Below are positions 1 through 8,863 of a stretch of 19,546 nt of DNA, one piece after another (position 1 is the stretch's first letter; every line of letters starts with the position of its first letter). Source of the stretch: Trueperaceae bacterium (GTDB lineage: Bacteria > Deinococcota > Deinococci > Deinococcales > Trueperaceae); assembly GCA_007130445.1 (NCBI GenBank), contig SLSM01000339.1, positions 1-19,546 of the forward strand. The letters are read 5' to 3'. The position numbers and the translations under genes are program-made. Under the pieces are notes generated by a model. The model was given only the letters and a program-made list of their open reading frames with translations, was not told the origin of the DNA and made no database searches.

Positions 1-20
1 CCGGGGGCGCGTCGACGCGA

Positions 21-53
21 TGGGAGGGCGCACGGTCGCCGCGCGCCCTCCCA
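21..53 (-). terminator. Hairpin downstream of the DUF3352-like gene
   Basis: Bases 21-31 and 43-53 are perfect reverse complements (11 bp, very GC-rich) around an 11-nt loop. The hairpin lies 9 nt past the stop codon of the 818-aa gene on the minus strand. No T-run follows on that strand, so it is a plausible but non-classical terminator. It might instead protect the 3' end of the mRNA. Confidence 0.5.
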
Positions 54-62
54 CGACTGCGC

Positions 63-2519
63 TCAGCGCAGCGGCAGCGTCCAGGTCGTGCGGCGCATGC
101 CGTCCTCGACGACCGTCAGCGAGGTGCTCGGGCCGACGCGCTCCGCCGCCGCGCGCAGGCCGTCCGTGACGACGTCGAACAGCGCGACCAGCTCGGCGAA
201 GGTCGGTACGTCCACGTCGTCTGCGACCACGTCGTCATACGGGTCGACCTGCGGCTCCTCGGCCTCGACCGCGGGAGCATCGTCGTCGCCGTACGACACG
301 ACCTCGCTCTGGAGGATGACCTCGCCGACGTCGTTACCGCCCCAGCTGCTGGCGATGACGGCGTAGCTGATCCCCGGCTCGACGAGGAACACGAGCTCCG
401 AGCGGTTGGTGTCGGGCGAGTCGTCGTCGTCGGCGATCACACGGCCGGCGCCGACGTCGTACAGGTACAGGTACGTGTCCATGTCCCAGCTCTGGGAGGT
501 GTCGATCATCTCGATCATCACGGTGCTCCCGACGACCAGGCTCTGGACCTCGAACACCAGGCCGTAGTCGCCGTTGGGCAACACGTCGGACTCGCGGATC
601 GGGCCGCGCATGAAGCCGGGGACGGTGAGGGACTGCACGTAGGGCGCCTCGTTCATGAGGTCGCTGCCGTATCGGTCGCTCGAGCGCCACAGGCCGCTGA
701 CGCCGCCGGACTCCATACCCCATGGGTCGTCGTCCCACGAGTCGCCCCACGAGTCGCCCCACGGGTCGCCCCATGGGTCGGACAGGGCCTCCTGGATGGC
801 GAGTCGGGCACCCGTCGCGAGGGGCGCTGCCAGCAGGTCGCTGAGGTCGGCGAGGGCGTGGAGGTGACGTGACGGGTCTGCGACCTCGAAGGCCACCGCG
901 TTGCCGGGGAGCGCACGGAGCTCGGGACCGAGCACCGCGTCGTCGAGCACGGTGCTCGCGCCGAGGTGCACGTCGATCACGGCCTGCATGGCGCTCGACG
1001 GCATGGCGGCCACGAGGTGCGCGTCGATGACGGCGAAACCGACATCGGTCGTCGGGCCCACCCGCCAGCGCTCGTACGGCACGCCGCGGTACGTCATCTC
1101 GCGCACAGACAGCAGGCCCCCTTCGGGGAACAGGTCGCTCGAGCCAGGGCCGAACGGATCGACCATGAACATGAGTTCGTCGATCACGTCGCCCACCATC
1201 GGCGCACCGTCGCCCTCGAGCAATGCGCGCCAGCCTGCCAGACCCGCCAACGCGCCTGCCTCGGACGATACGGGCACCGTCATGACGGTCCCGGGCCCTA
1301 CGATCCAACCACGCACGTCGGTTCCGAGCACGTCGAGCTGCGCGGTGTGCCAGCGCTCGCCGATCCAATCGAGCAGCAGCGCGTCGAGATCGACACCGGC
1401 CTCGAGCACGAGGCCGCGCACGTCGAGCTGCTCGCCGATCAGCGGTTCGAGCGCGGCCAACCAGCCGTCGAGGTAGGCCACGCCGGCGCTCAGGTCGACG
1501 TACCAACCGCCCGCCGACACGGCCCCGGCCGGCAGCAGCGCGCCGACACCGACGCTGCAGTCGTGGCACGCCACGAGGGCGGCCAGCGCGGCGTCGCCGG
1601 CGCTGGCGTCGGGCGCCGCGAAGCCGTCGAAGCGGAGCCCGTCCTGGTCGATCGTCAGGCGACCCGCCATGCCGCCGAGGCTGGCGAGCGATGTGAGCGC
1701 GCGCTCGAGCAACGCGGCCTCCGTCGGATCGCCGGCCAGCATGCCCGTCAGCGACTGGAGTCCCGCCGCCAAGGCGCCGAAGTCGACGCTGACGCCCAGG
1801 CCACCGTCCATGAGGGTGCTTGCTGCGGCGCCGACGGCGGTGTCGAGGTGGCTGGGCTCGTCGCTGCCGCGCGCGAGGCGCACGGCGGCGCGCACCAGAT
1901 CGGGATCGGTCGCGGCAATGAAGGTGTCGTCGATGCGTGCGACCACCAGCGGCATGTCGCTGCCGTCGCCGATCACGTACAGGGTGACGTCGTCCTGCGT
2001 GAACGTCGGACCCACCGGCAGGCAGTCCAGGAGCGTGTCTTGCAGCACGGCGGCGTAACCGGTATCGGTGGGGCGCAGCAGCGCGATCATGCCCGGGAAG
2101 GGGTTGAAGGGCGAGATGCTGATCGCGAGGACGCCGTGACCGAACAGGTCGGGCGTGGCGTCGTCGTCCCACACGGACGTTATGGCGGGGCACTCGAGCG
2201 AGAGTTCGTCGCGGATCAGCGTACCGAGGTCGAACTCGCCGTTCAGGTCGAACTCCTCACCATCGATCAGGCGGATGAGTCGCTGCAGCGTCTCCGAGGC
2301 GGTGTCGGTGTCGAGGCCGGCGAACACGTCCTCGAGGACGCCGAGATCGCCGCTGGTCGGGCCGACGTAGAACGCCGCGACGGTGGTCGCAGGCAGCAGT
2401 GCTTCCAGCGGGCGGGGTTGCGCGAAGGCGTGACCGGTCAGCAGCGCTAGGGCCAGGACCCCGGCGAGCGCGGTCCTGAGGGTCCCATGGAGGGAGTCGA
2501 GCGGTGGCGTGACGTGCAT
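63..2519 (-). CDS. Secreted DUF3352-like protein with D-[PS]-W-G repeat and PPC-like domain (818 aa)
   Basis: Start is ATG at 2519, with GAGGAG 5 nt upstream (2525-2530). The N-terminus is a signal peptide with a hydrophobic stretch ending HAFA|Q near residue 33, so the protein is exported. Residues ~36-575 have the look of a DUF3352-like protein: LLPATTVAAFYVG at the start, then motifs such as FIAATDPDLVRAAVRLA, YRGVPYERW and AVIDAHLVAAMPSSAMQAVI, which suggest internal repetition. Residues ~580-600 are a D-[PS]-W-G tetrapeptide repeat. Residues ~627-737 resemble a bacterial pre-peptidase C-terminal (PPC) domain, with DTYLYLYD, the acidic run DDDDSPD and YAVIASSW. The last ~50 residues, ending RRTTWTLPLR, return to the DUF3352-like style, so repeat and PPC segment look inserted. 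It follows the lipoprotein gene by 60 bp, and a 6-bp hairpin (2539-2559) lies between them. No catalytic motif is visible. The function is unknown; an envelope or surface role is inferred. Confidence 0.85.
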   Translation of the reverse strand: MHVTPPLDSLHGTLRTALAGVLALALLTGHAFAQPRPLEALLPATTVAAFYVGPTSGDLGVLEDVFAGLDTDTASETLQRLIRLIDGEEFDLNGEFDLGTLIRDELSLECPAITSVWDDDATPDLFGHGVLAISISPFNPFPGMIALLRPTDTGYAAVLQDTLLDCLPVGPTFTQDDVTLYVIGDGSDMPLVVARIDDTFIAATDPDLVRAAVRLARGSDEPSHLDTAVGAAASTLMDGGLGVSVDFGALAAGLQSLTGMLAGDPTEAALLERALTSLASLGGMAGRLTIDQDGLRFDGFAAPDASAGDAALAALVACHDCSVGVGALLPAGAVSAGGWYVDLSAGVAYLDGWLAALEPLIGEQLDVRGLVLEAGVDLDALLLDWIGERWHTAQLDVLGTDVRGWIVGPGTVMTVPVSSEAGALAGLAGWRALLEGDGAPMVGDVIDELMFMVDPFGPGSSDLFPEGGLLSVREMTYRGVPYERWRVGPTTDVGFAVIDAHLVAAMPSSAMQAVIDVHLGASTVLDDAVLGPELRALPGNAVAFEVADPSRHLHALADLSDLLAAPLATGARLAIQEALSDPWGDPWGDSWGDSWDDDPWGMESGGVSGLWRSSDRYGSDLMNEAPYVQSLTVPGFMRGPIRESDVLPNGDYGLVFEVQSLVVGSTVMIEMIDTSQSWDMDTYLYLYDVGAGRVIADDDDSPDTNRSELVFLVEPGISYAVIASSWGGNDVGEVILQSEVVSYGDDDAPAVEAEEPQVDPYDDVVADDVDVPTFAELVALFDVVTDGLRAAAERVGPSTSLTVVEDGMRRTTWTLPLR
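718..780 (-). repeat. 12-bp coding repeat (D-[PS]-W-G)
   Basis: There are five near-identical 12-bp units, CCCCAYGGGTCG or CCCCACGAGTCG on the plus strand. They start at 718, 733, 745, 757 and 769, with one 3-bp insertion at 730-732. Read on the minus strand they encode D-P-W-G, D-P-W-G, D-S-W-G, D-S-W-D, then DDPWG. Units 745-780 differ at one or two bases, which fits recent slippage expansion. The repeat sits between the DUF3352-like body and the PPC-like domain and could be a flexible acidic-aromatic linker. Confidence 0.9.
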
Positions 2520-2579
2520 GCGTGCTCCTCTCGTGCTGCCGTCCGCGCTGCGGGGACGGTGACTCGTGGTGGTACCGAC

Positions 2580-2933
2580 TCAGGAGGCGGTGCGTCGTAC
2601 GCCGTCGGGCGTGACGAGCCACGCCAGCTCGAGTGCGGCGTCGGACGTGAAGCGGAGGCGGTAGTCGTCGTCTCCGAAGGCTTCCACCGTCACGCGTGCG
2701 CCGCGCGGCAGGTCGAGGTCGACCAGGACGTTGGTGGTGTATACCCCCAACCGCAAGCGGCCGAGTTCCATCCGATGGTACGCCTCCTTGGCGGCGCGCT
2801 CGACCTCGAGCGCCGCCGGTGTCTCGAAGGCGCTGGCGTCAACGCCACCGAGTCCGGGGGCGCAGGCGACCAACGTCAGCAGCACCATGGCGACGATCAC
2901 GGACACGGACGCGCGAACGGATCGTGGTGGCAT
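2580..2933 (-). CDS. Small predicted lipoprotein (117 aa), function unknown
   Basis: I start this at the ATG at 2933. The frame is open further upstream, but that part overlaps the regulator gene and reads as Arg/Pro-rich shadow sequence. From this start the protein has a basic N-terminus, a hydrophobic segment and a lipobox LVAC at residues ~22-25, so it is predicted to be lipidated at that Cys and held in the envelope. The ~90-residue mature part is mixed alpha/beta in character, with VYTTNVLVDLDLPRGARVTVEAF and DDYRLRFTSDAALELAWLV, and matches no family I know. No Shine-Dalgarno is visible; TACATT lies 6 nt before the ATG, suggesting leaderless transcription. A GTG two codons upstream is an alternative start. 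The gene lies 23 bp after the regulator and 60 bp before the 818-aa gene, so co-transcription is likely. The stop is at 2580. Confidence 0.75.
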   Translation of the reverse strand: MPPRSVRASVSVIVAMVLLTLVACAPGLGGVDASAFETPAALEVERAAKEAYHRMELGRLRLGVYTTNVLVDLDLPRGARVTVEAFGDDDYRLRFTSDAALELAWLVTPDGVRRTAS

Positions 2934-2939
2934 CGCCAC

Positions 2940-2945
2940 AATGTA
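2940..2945 (-). promoter_or_regulatory. -10-like hexamer for leaderless lipoprotein transcript
   Basis: The minus strand reads TACATT, then GTGGCG, then the ATG at 2933. A -10 element 6 nt before the start codon would place the transcript start at or beside the ATG. There is no ribosome binding site. No convincing -35 was found, so this is tentative. Confidence 0.35.
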
Positions 2946-2956
2946 GCAGGCGTGGC

Positions 2957-3682
2957 TCACTCGCGTGCCTCGTTCAACACGGCCGCCAAGCCTACGTGGA
3001 CGACGTAGCGCTGGGCGCCACGGGCCCGCTGGTACTTGCGCACCAGGTCGAACAGCTCGCGCTGGAAGTCCTTGGCGTCTGCGTGGTCGAGCATCACCTG
3101 GTCTCGCCATGCCGAGAGCGCAGCAGGCATGTCGGGGTCGAGCATGGTGGCGTTGGCGTCGGGTGAGACGGCCGTCTGGACCTGCAGGCGGCCGCGTTCG
3201 TCGCGGTAGATGCGCGTTCCCCACACGCCCATGGCCTCGATGCGGGCGCGCACCACGTTGCGCCTGAGCAGCCGCTCCCAGTAGGCGTCGCGCTCGGCCA
3301 AGGCGCTCTCGAGGCTGTCGGCCCCCGTCGCTTCGAAGGGGACGAAGAAGACGTCGGCGGTCGTGCGGTACCTCCGCACGGGGCGGCCGGCCCGCGGTTG
3401 GCTCGCGACGCAGTGGAGCAGCCCGAGGTGCTGCAACCGCCGAATGCGCTTCAGGACGGTGTTGGGTCGCTCACCGGTGACGGCCGCCGCCTCGCCGACG
3501 CTGCGGGTAGATCCCAGGAACGGTGCGAGCTGGTGCAGGCTGGAGGGCCGCACCAACCAACGTGCCGCGGCCGGGTCGCGCACGACGGCCGTGGTGGAGC
3601 CGCCCGGTTCGCCGGCGTGGTCCGCGGCCGGGTCGGTCTCGCCGCGTCGTCGTGCCCGCCTACGTGATGTGTCGTCTGCCAT
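2957..3682 (-). CDS. Winged helix-turn-helix transcriptional regulator (241 aa)
   Basis: After a charged, probably disordered N-terminus (residues 1-~40), residues ~45-92 form an ArsR-like winged helix: SVGEAAAVTGERPNTVLKRIRRL is the helix-turn-helix, and LGLLHCV leads into the wing with the basic stretch RAGRPVRRYRTT. The remaining ~130 residues (DADAKDFQRELFDLV and YVVHVGLAAVL among them) are probably a dimerisation or sensing region, with no ligand domain I recognise. The start is ATG at 3682 and is not preceded by a clear Shine-Dalgarno; a TACGCT hexamer lies ~10 nt upstream. It is divergent from acnA with 78 bp between the start codons and heads a minus-strand run with the lipoprotein and the DUF3352-like gene. 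Control of itself and possibly of acnA or the downstream envelope genes is an inference from position only. Confidence 0.8.
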   Translation of the reverse strand: MADDTSRRRARRRGETDPAADHAGEPGGSTTAVVRDPAAARWLVRPSSLHQLAPFLGSTRSVGEAAAVTGERPNTVLKRIRRLQHLGLLHCVASQPRAGRPVRRYRTTADVFFVPFEATGADSLESALAERDAYWERLLRRNVVRARIEAMGVWGTRIYRDERGRLQVQTAVSPDANATMLDPDMPAALSAWRDQVMLDHADAKDFQRELFDLVRKYQRARGAQRYVVHVGLAAVLNEARE

Positions 3683-3760
3683 GTCATGTAGCAGCGTAGC
3701 AGACTAGGGGGGCAGGCCCGGCACGTCCACGCCCGGTACGTTCCCGCAGTGGAGGAGACC
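3683..3760. promoter_or_regulatory. Divergent promoter region, regulator / acnA
   Basis: These 78 bp must hold promoters for both divergent genes. TAGCAG occurs twice, at 3689-3694 and 3697-3702, a direct repeat with 8-bp period beside the regulator start that could be a binding site. On the plus strand TACGTT at 3737-3742 is a weak -10 candidate for acnA. No strong -35 was seen in either direction. Confidence 0.45.
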
Positions 3761-6493
<2,733 letters not shown>

Positions 6494-6503
6494 GCGAGGG
6501 CGC

Positions 6504-6581
6504 GGGGCGTCGTGCGGAGGCGCGGCGCAAGGGGCGTCGTGCGGTGCGCGATGCAAGGGGCGTCGTGCGAAGCGCGGCGCC
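6504..6581. repeat. Triple ~27-bp direct repeat after acnA
   Basis: The core GGGGCGTCGTGCG occurs at 6504, 6531 and 6557, giving units of 27, 26 and 25 bp. Each core is followed by a similar GC-rich segment (GAGGCGCGGCGCAA, GTGCGCGATGCAA, AAGCGCGGCGCC). It starts 10 bp after the acnA stop and ends ~48 bp before the next -10 element. It could be slippage-derived filler, a protein-binding array or part of a 3' end structure. Confidence 0.85.
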
Positions 6582-6628
6582 CCCTCCGTGCCGTGAAGCG
6601 TTCCGCACACGCACGGCCCTGCTCGCTC

Positions 6629-6634
6629 TATACT
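6629..6634 (+). promoter_or_regulatory. -10 element TATACT of a leaderless promoter
   Basis: TATACT at 6629-6634 is one mismatch from TATAAT and lies 7 nt before the ATG at 6642. That spacing puts the transcript start at or next to the start codon. There is no Shine-Dalgarno. A -35 is not obvious, which is frequent with strong -10 elements. It would drive the 139-aa gene and the SpoIID-domain gene. Confidence 0.7.
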
Positions 6635-6641
6635 GCCCACG

Positions 6642-7061
6642 ATGCGTGACCTCATCGTCTTCCTGCTGATCCTCACCGGCATCTTCTTCGCCATCGGTGA
6701 GTGGCGCGGCTGGTACCTCGGGATCCCGAACCAGACGCCGATCTTCCTGTACAAGAACGATCACGTGGCGCGCACGCCGATCCGCACGGTCATGCGTGAC
6801 GACATGCCGATCCGCGTGAGCGGCCAGGTGCGCCGCGGCACGGTGCGGGTGCAGGTGCTGTTCGAGAGTCCCGCCAGCTTCCAGACGGGTGCGGCGGCAC
6901 AACCCCAGCGCAGCGTCTTCGACCAGTCCTTCACACGTGGGCAGCGCCTCGGCATCGACGAGGTGTTCCGCGAGGGCGGTGGCATCTACACCGTGGTCAT
7001 GACGTATACCGACGCCAGCGGCACGTTCCGCATCAACTACCCAGTCTCGTCACAACTCTAG
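6642..7061 (+). CDS. Membrane-anchored protein of unknown function (139 aa)
   Basis: Residues 4-18 (LIVFLLILTGIFFAI) form one N-terminal membrane segment or uncleaved signal anchor. The rest is hydrophilic and beta-rich and should lie outside the cytoplasmic membrane. It contains RVSGQVRRGTVRVQVLFE, then FREGGGIYTVVMTYTDASGTFRINY, a pattern that could be a small beta-sandwich such as a carbohydrate-binding or transthyretin-like fold; this is only an impression. There are no Cys residues and no catalytic motif. I do not recognise the family. The start is supported by the TATACT element 7 nt upstream. It precedes the SpoIID-domain gene by 8 nt, so the two are almost certainly co-transcribed and may both act on the cell wall. 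Confidence 0.85.
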   Translation: MRDLIVFLLILTGIFFAIGEWRGWYLGIPNQTPIFLYKNDHVARTPIRTVMRDDMPIRVSGQVRRGTVRVQVLFESPASFQTGAAAQPQRSVFDQSFTRGQRLGIDEVFREGGGIYTVVMTYTDASGTFRINYPVSSQL

Positions 7062-7069
7062 GGGGGACC

Positions 7070-8179
7070 GTGCTCGCCAGCCTGGTTCGCGGCTCCCTCG
7101 TCGCGGTCGCGCTCATGTGGTTCGGTTGCGCCCTCGCGCAGCCTCTCGTGCGGGTGTTGCTCGACGAGCGCACCGGCGCCGTGGGCATCCGCATCGACGG
7201 ACCGCACCGGGGCTCGATCGACGCCCGGCCGTTCGCCACGCCCTTCGCGTTGACATGGTCGGTGGCGGCCGTGGACGGACGGCTCTTCGTCGACGCACAG
7301 CCAGCGGGCCGGGTCCTCGAGCTCGCGCCCGACGCCGGCGAGTTCGTCTGGGATGGTGCGCGTTACCGCGGCTCCGCACGCTTCGTGGCTCGCGGCGACA
7401 CGGTGCTGGTCGTGAACGTCGTCGACATGGAGTCGTACCTACGCGGCGTCGTGCCCGCCGAGATGCAAGCGAGCTGGCCGATCGAGGCCCTGCGTGCCCA
7501 GGCGGTCGCGGCCCGGACGTACACCATGGCGAACCTCGATGCCGGCGCAGCGTACGACGTCTGTGCCACGAGCGACTGCCAGGTCTACCGCGGAGTCGGC
7601 ATCGAACACGCCCGGACGGACCAGGCCGTGTTCGACACGGCCGGTCAGGTCCTCACGTTCGGGGGCGCCTACGCCCGCACCTTCTATCACGCCGACAGCG
7701 GCGGCGTGATCGCCTCGTCGGCGGAGGTGTGGGGCATGTCGATCCCCTACCTCTCGGCCTTCCGTGACGTCGCGAGCGACGGCCCCCACGCACGCTGGGA
7801 CGTCAGGCTCGATCCTGCGGTGGTCGCCGCGCAGTTGGCCGCCTCCGGGCATCACGTCGGCGCGGTCCAACGCGTGCGGGTGCTGTCGTACAGCGAGTCG
7901 GGACGCGTCTCGTCGTTCGAGGTCGTGGGGAGTGCCGGGCGGGTGACGCTCCAGGGCTTGGGCGCCCGCCTGCAGGCGCGGGCGTGGGGGTTGAAGTCGA
8001 CGCGCTTCGAGATGGTCGGGGACCTCGCGCTACGAGGGTGGGGCTGGGGGCACGGGGTCGGCATGAGCCAATACGGCGCGCGGGCCCTCGCGCTGTCGGG
8101 TTACGGCTACGGTCAGATCCTCGGCTTCTACTACCCCGACACCCAACTGCAGCGGCTCACCACGGTGGCCGGGCGTTGA
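7070..8179 (+). CDS. SpoIID/LytB domain protein, probable peptidoglycan lytic transglycosylase
   Basis: A 369-aa exported protein. The start is GTG 7070 with an AGGGGGG ribosome binding site at 7060-7066. A signal peptide ends CALA|Q at residue 23. The SpoIID domain fills about residues 110-365: VDMESYLRGVVPAEM carries the Glu (residue 131) that is catalytic in SpoIID, followed by LRAQAVAARTY, the Cys pair of DVCATSDCQVY (Cys165, Cys170) at the place where SpoIID proteins bind zinc, then TFYHADSGG, and near the C-terminus WGHGVGMSQYGA (His328) and ILGFYYP. SpoIID cleaves glycan strands lacking stem peptides. In non-sporulating bacteria members are linked to wall remodelling or amidase regulation (LytB). 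All expected motifs are present. It ends 7 nt before the stop of the convergent CsoR-family gene. Confidence 0.92.
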   Translation: MLASLVRGSLVAVALMWFGCALAQPLVRVLLDERTGAVGIRIDGPHRGSIDARPFATPFALTWSVAAVDGRLFVDAQPAGRVLELAPDAGEFVWDGARYRGSARFVARGDTVLVVNVVDMESYLRGVVPAEMQASWPIEALRAQAVAARTYTMANLDAGAAYDVCATSDCQVYRGVGIEHARTDQAVFDTAGQVLTFGGAYARTFYHADSGGVIASSAEVWGMSIPYLSAFRDVASDGPHARWDVRLDPAVVAAQLAASGHHVGAVQRVRVLSYSESGRVSSFEVVGSAGRVTLQGLGARLQARAWGLKSTRFEMVGDLALRGWGWGHGVGMSQYGARALALSGYGYGQILGFYYPDTQLQRLTTVAGR

Positions 8180-8186
8180 GTGCGCT

Positions 8187-8495
8187 TCAGCCGCGCGCGA
8201 GCTTGACCGCGTGGACGAGGTCGTGCAGAGCCTCGTCGGCGCTGGCGGCCTCGGTGAGGCACCCCGCCACGTAGTTCTCCAGGATCACGTCGCCCGTGGC
8301 ATTGAGGGCGCTGCGGATGCCCGCCAACAGGGTCAGGACCTCGCGGCACGAGCGCCCCTCTTCGATCATGCCCTGGAGCCCCCGGACCTGGCCCTCGAGG
8401 CGCTTGAGCCGGTTGATCACTCGCCGCCGCTGTTCCTCGTCGTGATGAAGCGTCGGATCGTCGAAGCGTCCGCTCGTGCTGCCGCTGCTGTGCAT
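8187..8495 (-). CDS. CsoR/RcnR-family repressor with altered sensor site (102 aa)
   Basis: This all-helical DUF156 protein binds DNA as a tetramer and releases it when a metal or other ligand binds. The core RLKRLEGQVRGLQGMIEEGRSC and IRSALNATGDVILENYV are diagnostic. Using RcnR/InrS alignment, the four sensor positions (W-X-Y-Z) are His18, Cys50, Tyr75 and Cys79. The two Cys residues are 29 apart, as in CsoR (Cys36/Cys65) and CstR (Cys31/Cys60), but the His that completes copper or nickel binding is Tyr. The second-shell Tyr and Glu of copper CsoR are Ser49 and His95. Copper sensing by the usual mode is therefore doubtful; persulfide sensing as in CstR or an unusual metal site are alternatives. 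Start is ATG 8495 with GGGAG ~4 nt upstream. The promoter contains an inverted repeat (8527-8541), which suggests autorepression. No copper pump or sulfurtransferase gene is adjacent. Confidence 0.9.
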   Translation of the reverse strand: MHSSGSTSGRFDDPTLHHDEEQRRRVINRLKRLEGQVRGLQGMIEEGRSCREVLTLLAGIRSALNATGDVILENYVAGCLTEAASADEALHDLVHAVKLARG

Positions 8496-8526
8496 CGTGC
8501 TCCCGTCGGGCGGAGGCGTCCGCCAG

Positions 8527-8546
8527 TATCCCAGGGGGATATCATA
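8527..8546 (-). promoter_or_regulatory. CsoR-type operator and -10 of the repressor gene
   Basis: TATCCC at 8527-8532 and GGGATA at 8536-8541 are a perfect inverted repeat around AGG. An A/T-flanked G/C tract of this sort is the general form of CsoR/RcnR-family operators. On the minus strand TATGAT (8541-8546) is a good -10 abutting the repeat, so a bound repressor would block initiation. GATACT (8525-8530) is an alternative -10. The divergent plus-strand gene starts ~100 bp away and may also be affected. Confidence 0.65.
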
Positions 8547-8602
8547 TCGTTCCCGGACGCCGTGCGCCAGCCATCGCGAACCTGCTACCCTACGCTGCAG
8601 GG

Positions 8603-8618
8603 CGGGCGATTACGCCCG
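8603..8618 (+). promoter_or_regulatory. Small leader hairpin before the AF2212-like gene
   Basis: CGGGCG (8603-8608) and CGCCCG (8613-8618) pair around ATTA. Overlapping -10-like TACCCT (8586-8591) and TACGCT (8591-8596) lie just upstream, so the hairpin would sit at the 5' end of the transcript. Its significance is uncertain. Confidence 0.3.
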
Positions 8619-8644
8619 GCGAGACGCCCGTCGAGGAGGACCGC

Positions 8645-8863
8645 ATGCGTGCCTTCAAGGGAATCGTGCGCGAAGGGCGCGTCGAGTTGGCCGAAGGTGT
8701 CTCGCTGCCAGAAGGCACCGTCGTCACCGTCACGGTGGGAGAGACCGAACTGCTGCGCGCGACGTTCCGCGCCGCACTGCGGCGCAACACCCGGAGGCGC
8801 AGCCGGGGGCGGCGCTGGGGTCCGGTGTACACGGCCGCGGAGACCGCGGACGCCTCGGTGTGA
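8645..8863 (+). CDS. AF2212-like (DUF104) antitoxin homologue, 72 aa, no toxin adjacent
   Basis: The first ~33 residues (MRAFKGIVREGRVELAEG followed by SLPEGTVVTVTVGE) match the pattern of the small beta-stranded DUF104/AF2212-like family, which includes antitoxins of VapB type. The C-terminal half is different: a very Arg-rich stretch, RRNTRRRSRGRRWG at residues ~46-59, then an acidic-neutral tail. That could bind nucleic acid. Start ATG 8645 has a strong GAGGAGGA at 8633-8640. Its TGA overlaps the GTG start of rsmI (GTGA, 4 bp), so the two are translationally coupled. No PIN-domain or other toxin gene lies next to it. It may be a stand-alone member with a function tied to rRNA modification, or a degenerate antitoxin. 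The family assignment rests on motif resemblance only. Confidence 0.7.
   Translation: MRAFKGIVREGRVELAEGVSLPEGTVVTVTVGETELLRATFRAALRRNTRRRSRGRRWGPVYTAAETADASV

Noticed and set aside
966..2450. 494-codon open frame on the plus strand opposite the DUF3352-like gene
   Set aside because: His/Arg/Gly-rich shadow translation of a high-GC gene. It has no ribosome binding site or recognisable domain, while the minus-strand frame has a signal peptide and domains.
3749..3760. GTG at 3749 as the start of acnA
   Set aside because: It coincides with the GGAGG ribosome binding site that serves ATG 3761 and adds four residues of no family match.
6504..6581. CRISPR array
   Set aside because: Only three imperfect ~26-bp units with no distinct unique spacers and no cas genes.
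8527..8541. Operator assigned to the divergent AF2212-like/rsmI genes
   Set aside because: It is ~100 bp from that start codon and abuts the -10 of the repressor gene, so autoregulation is the simpler reading; effects on the other side are not excluded.
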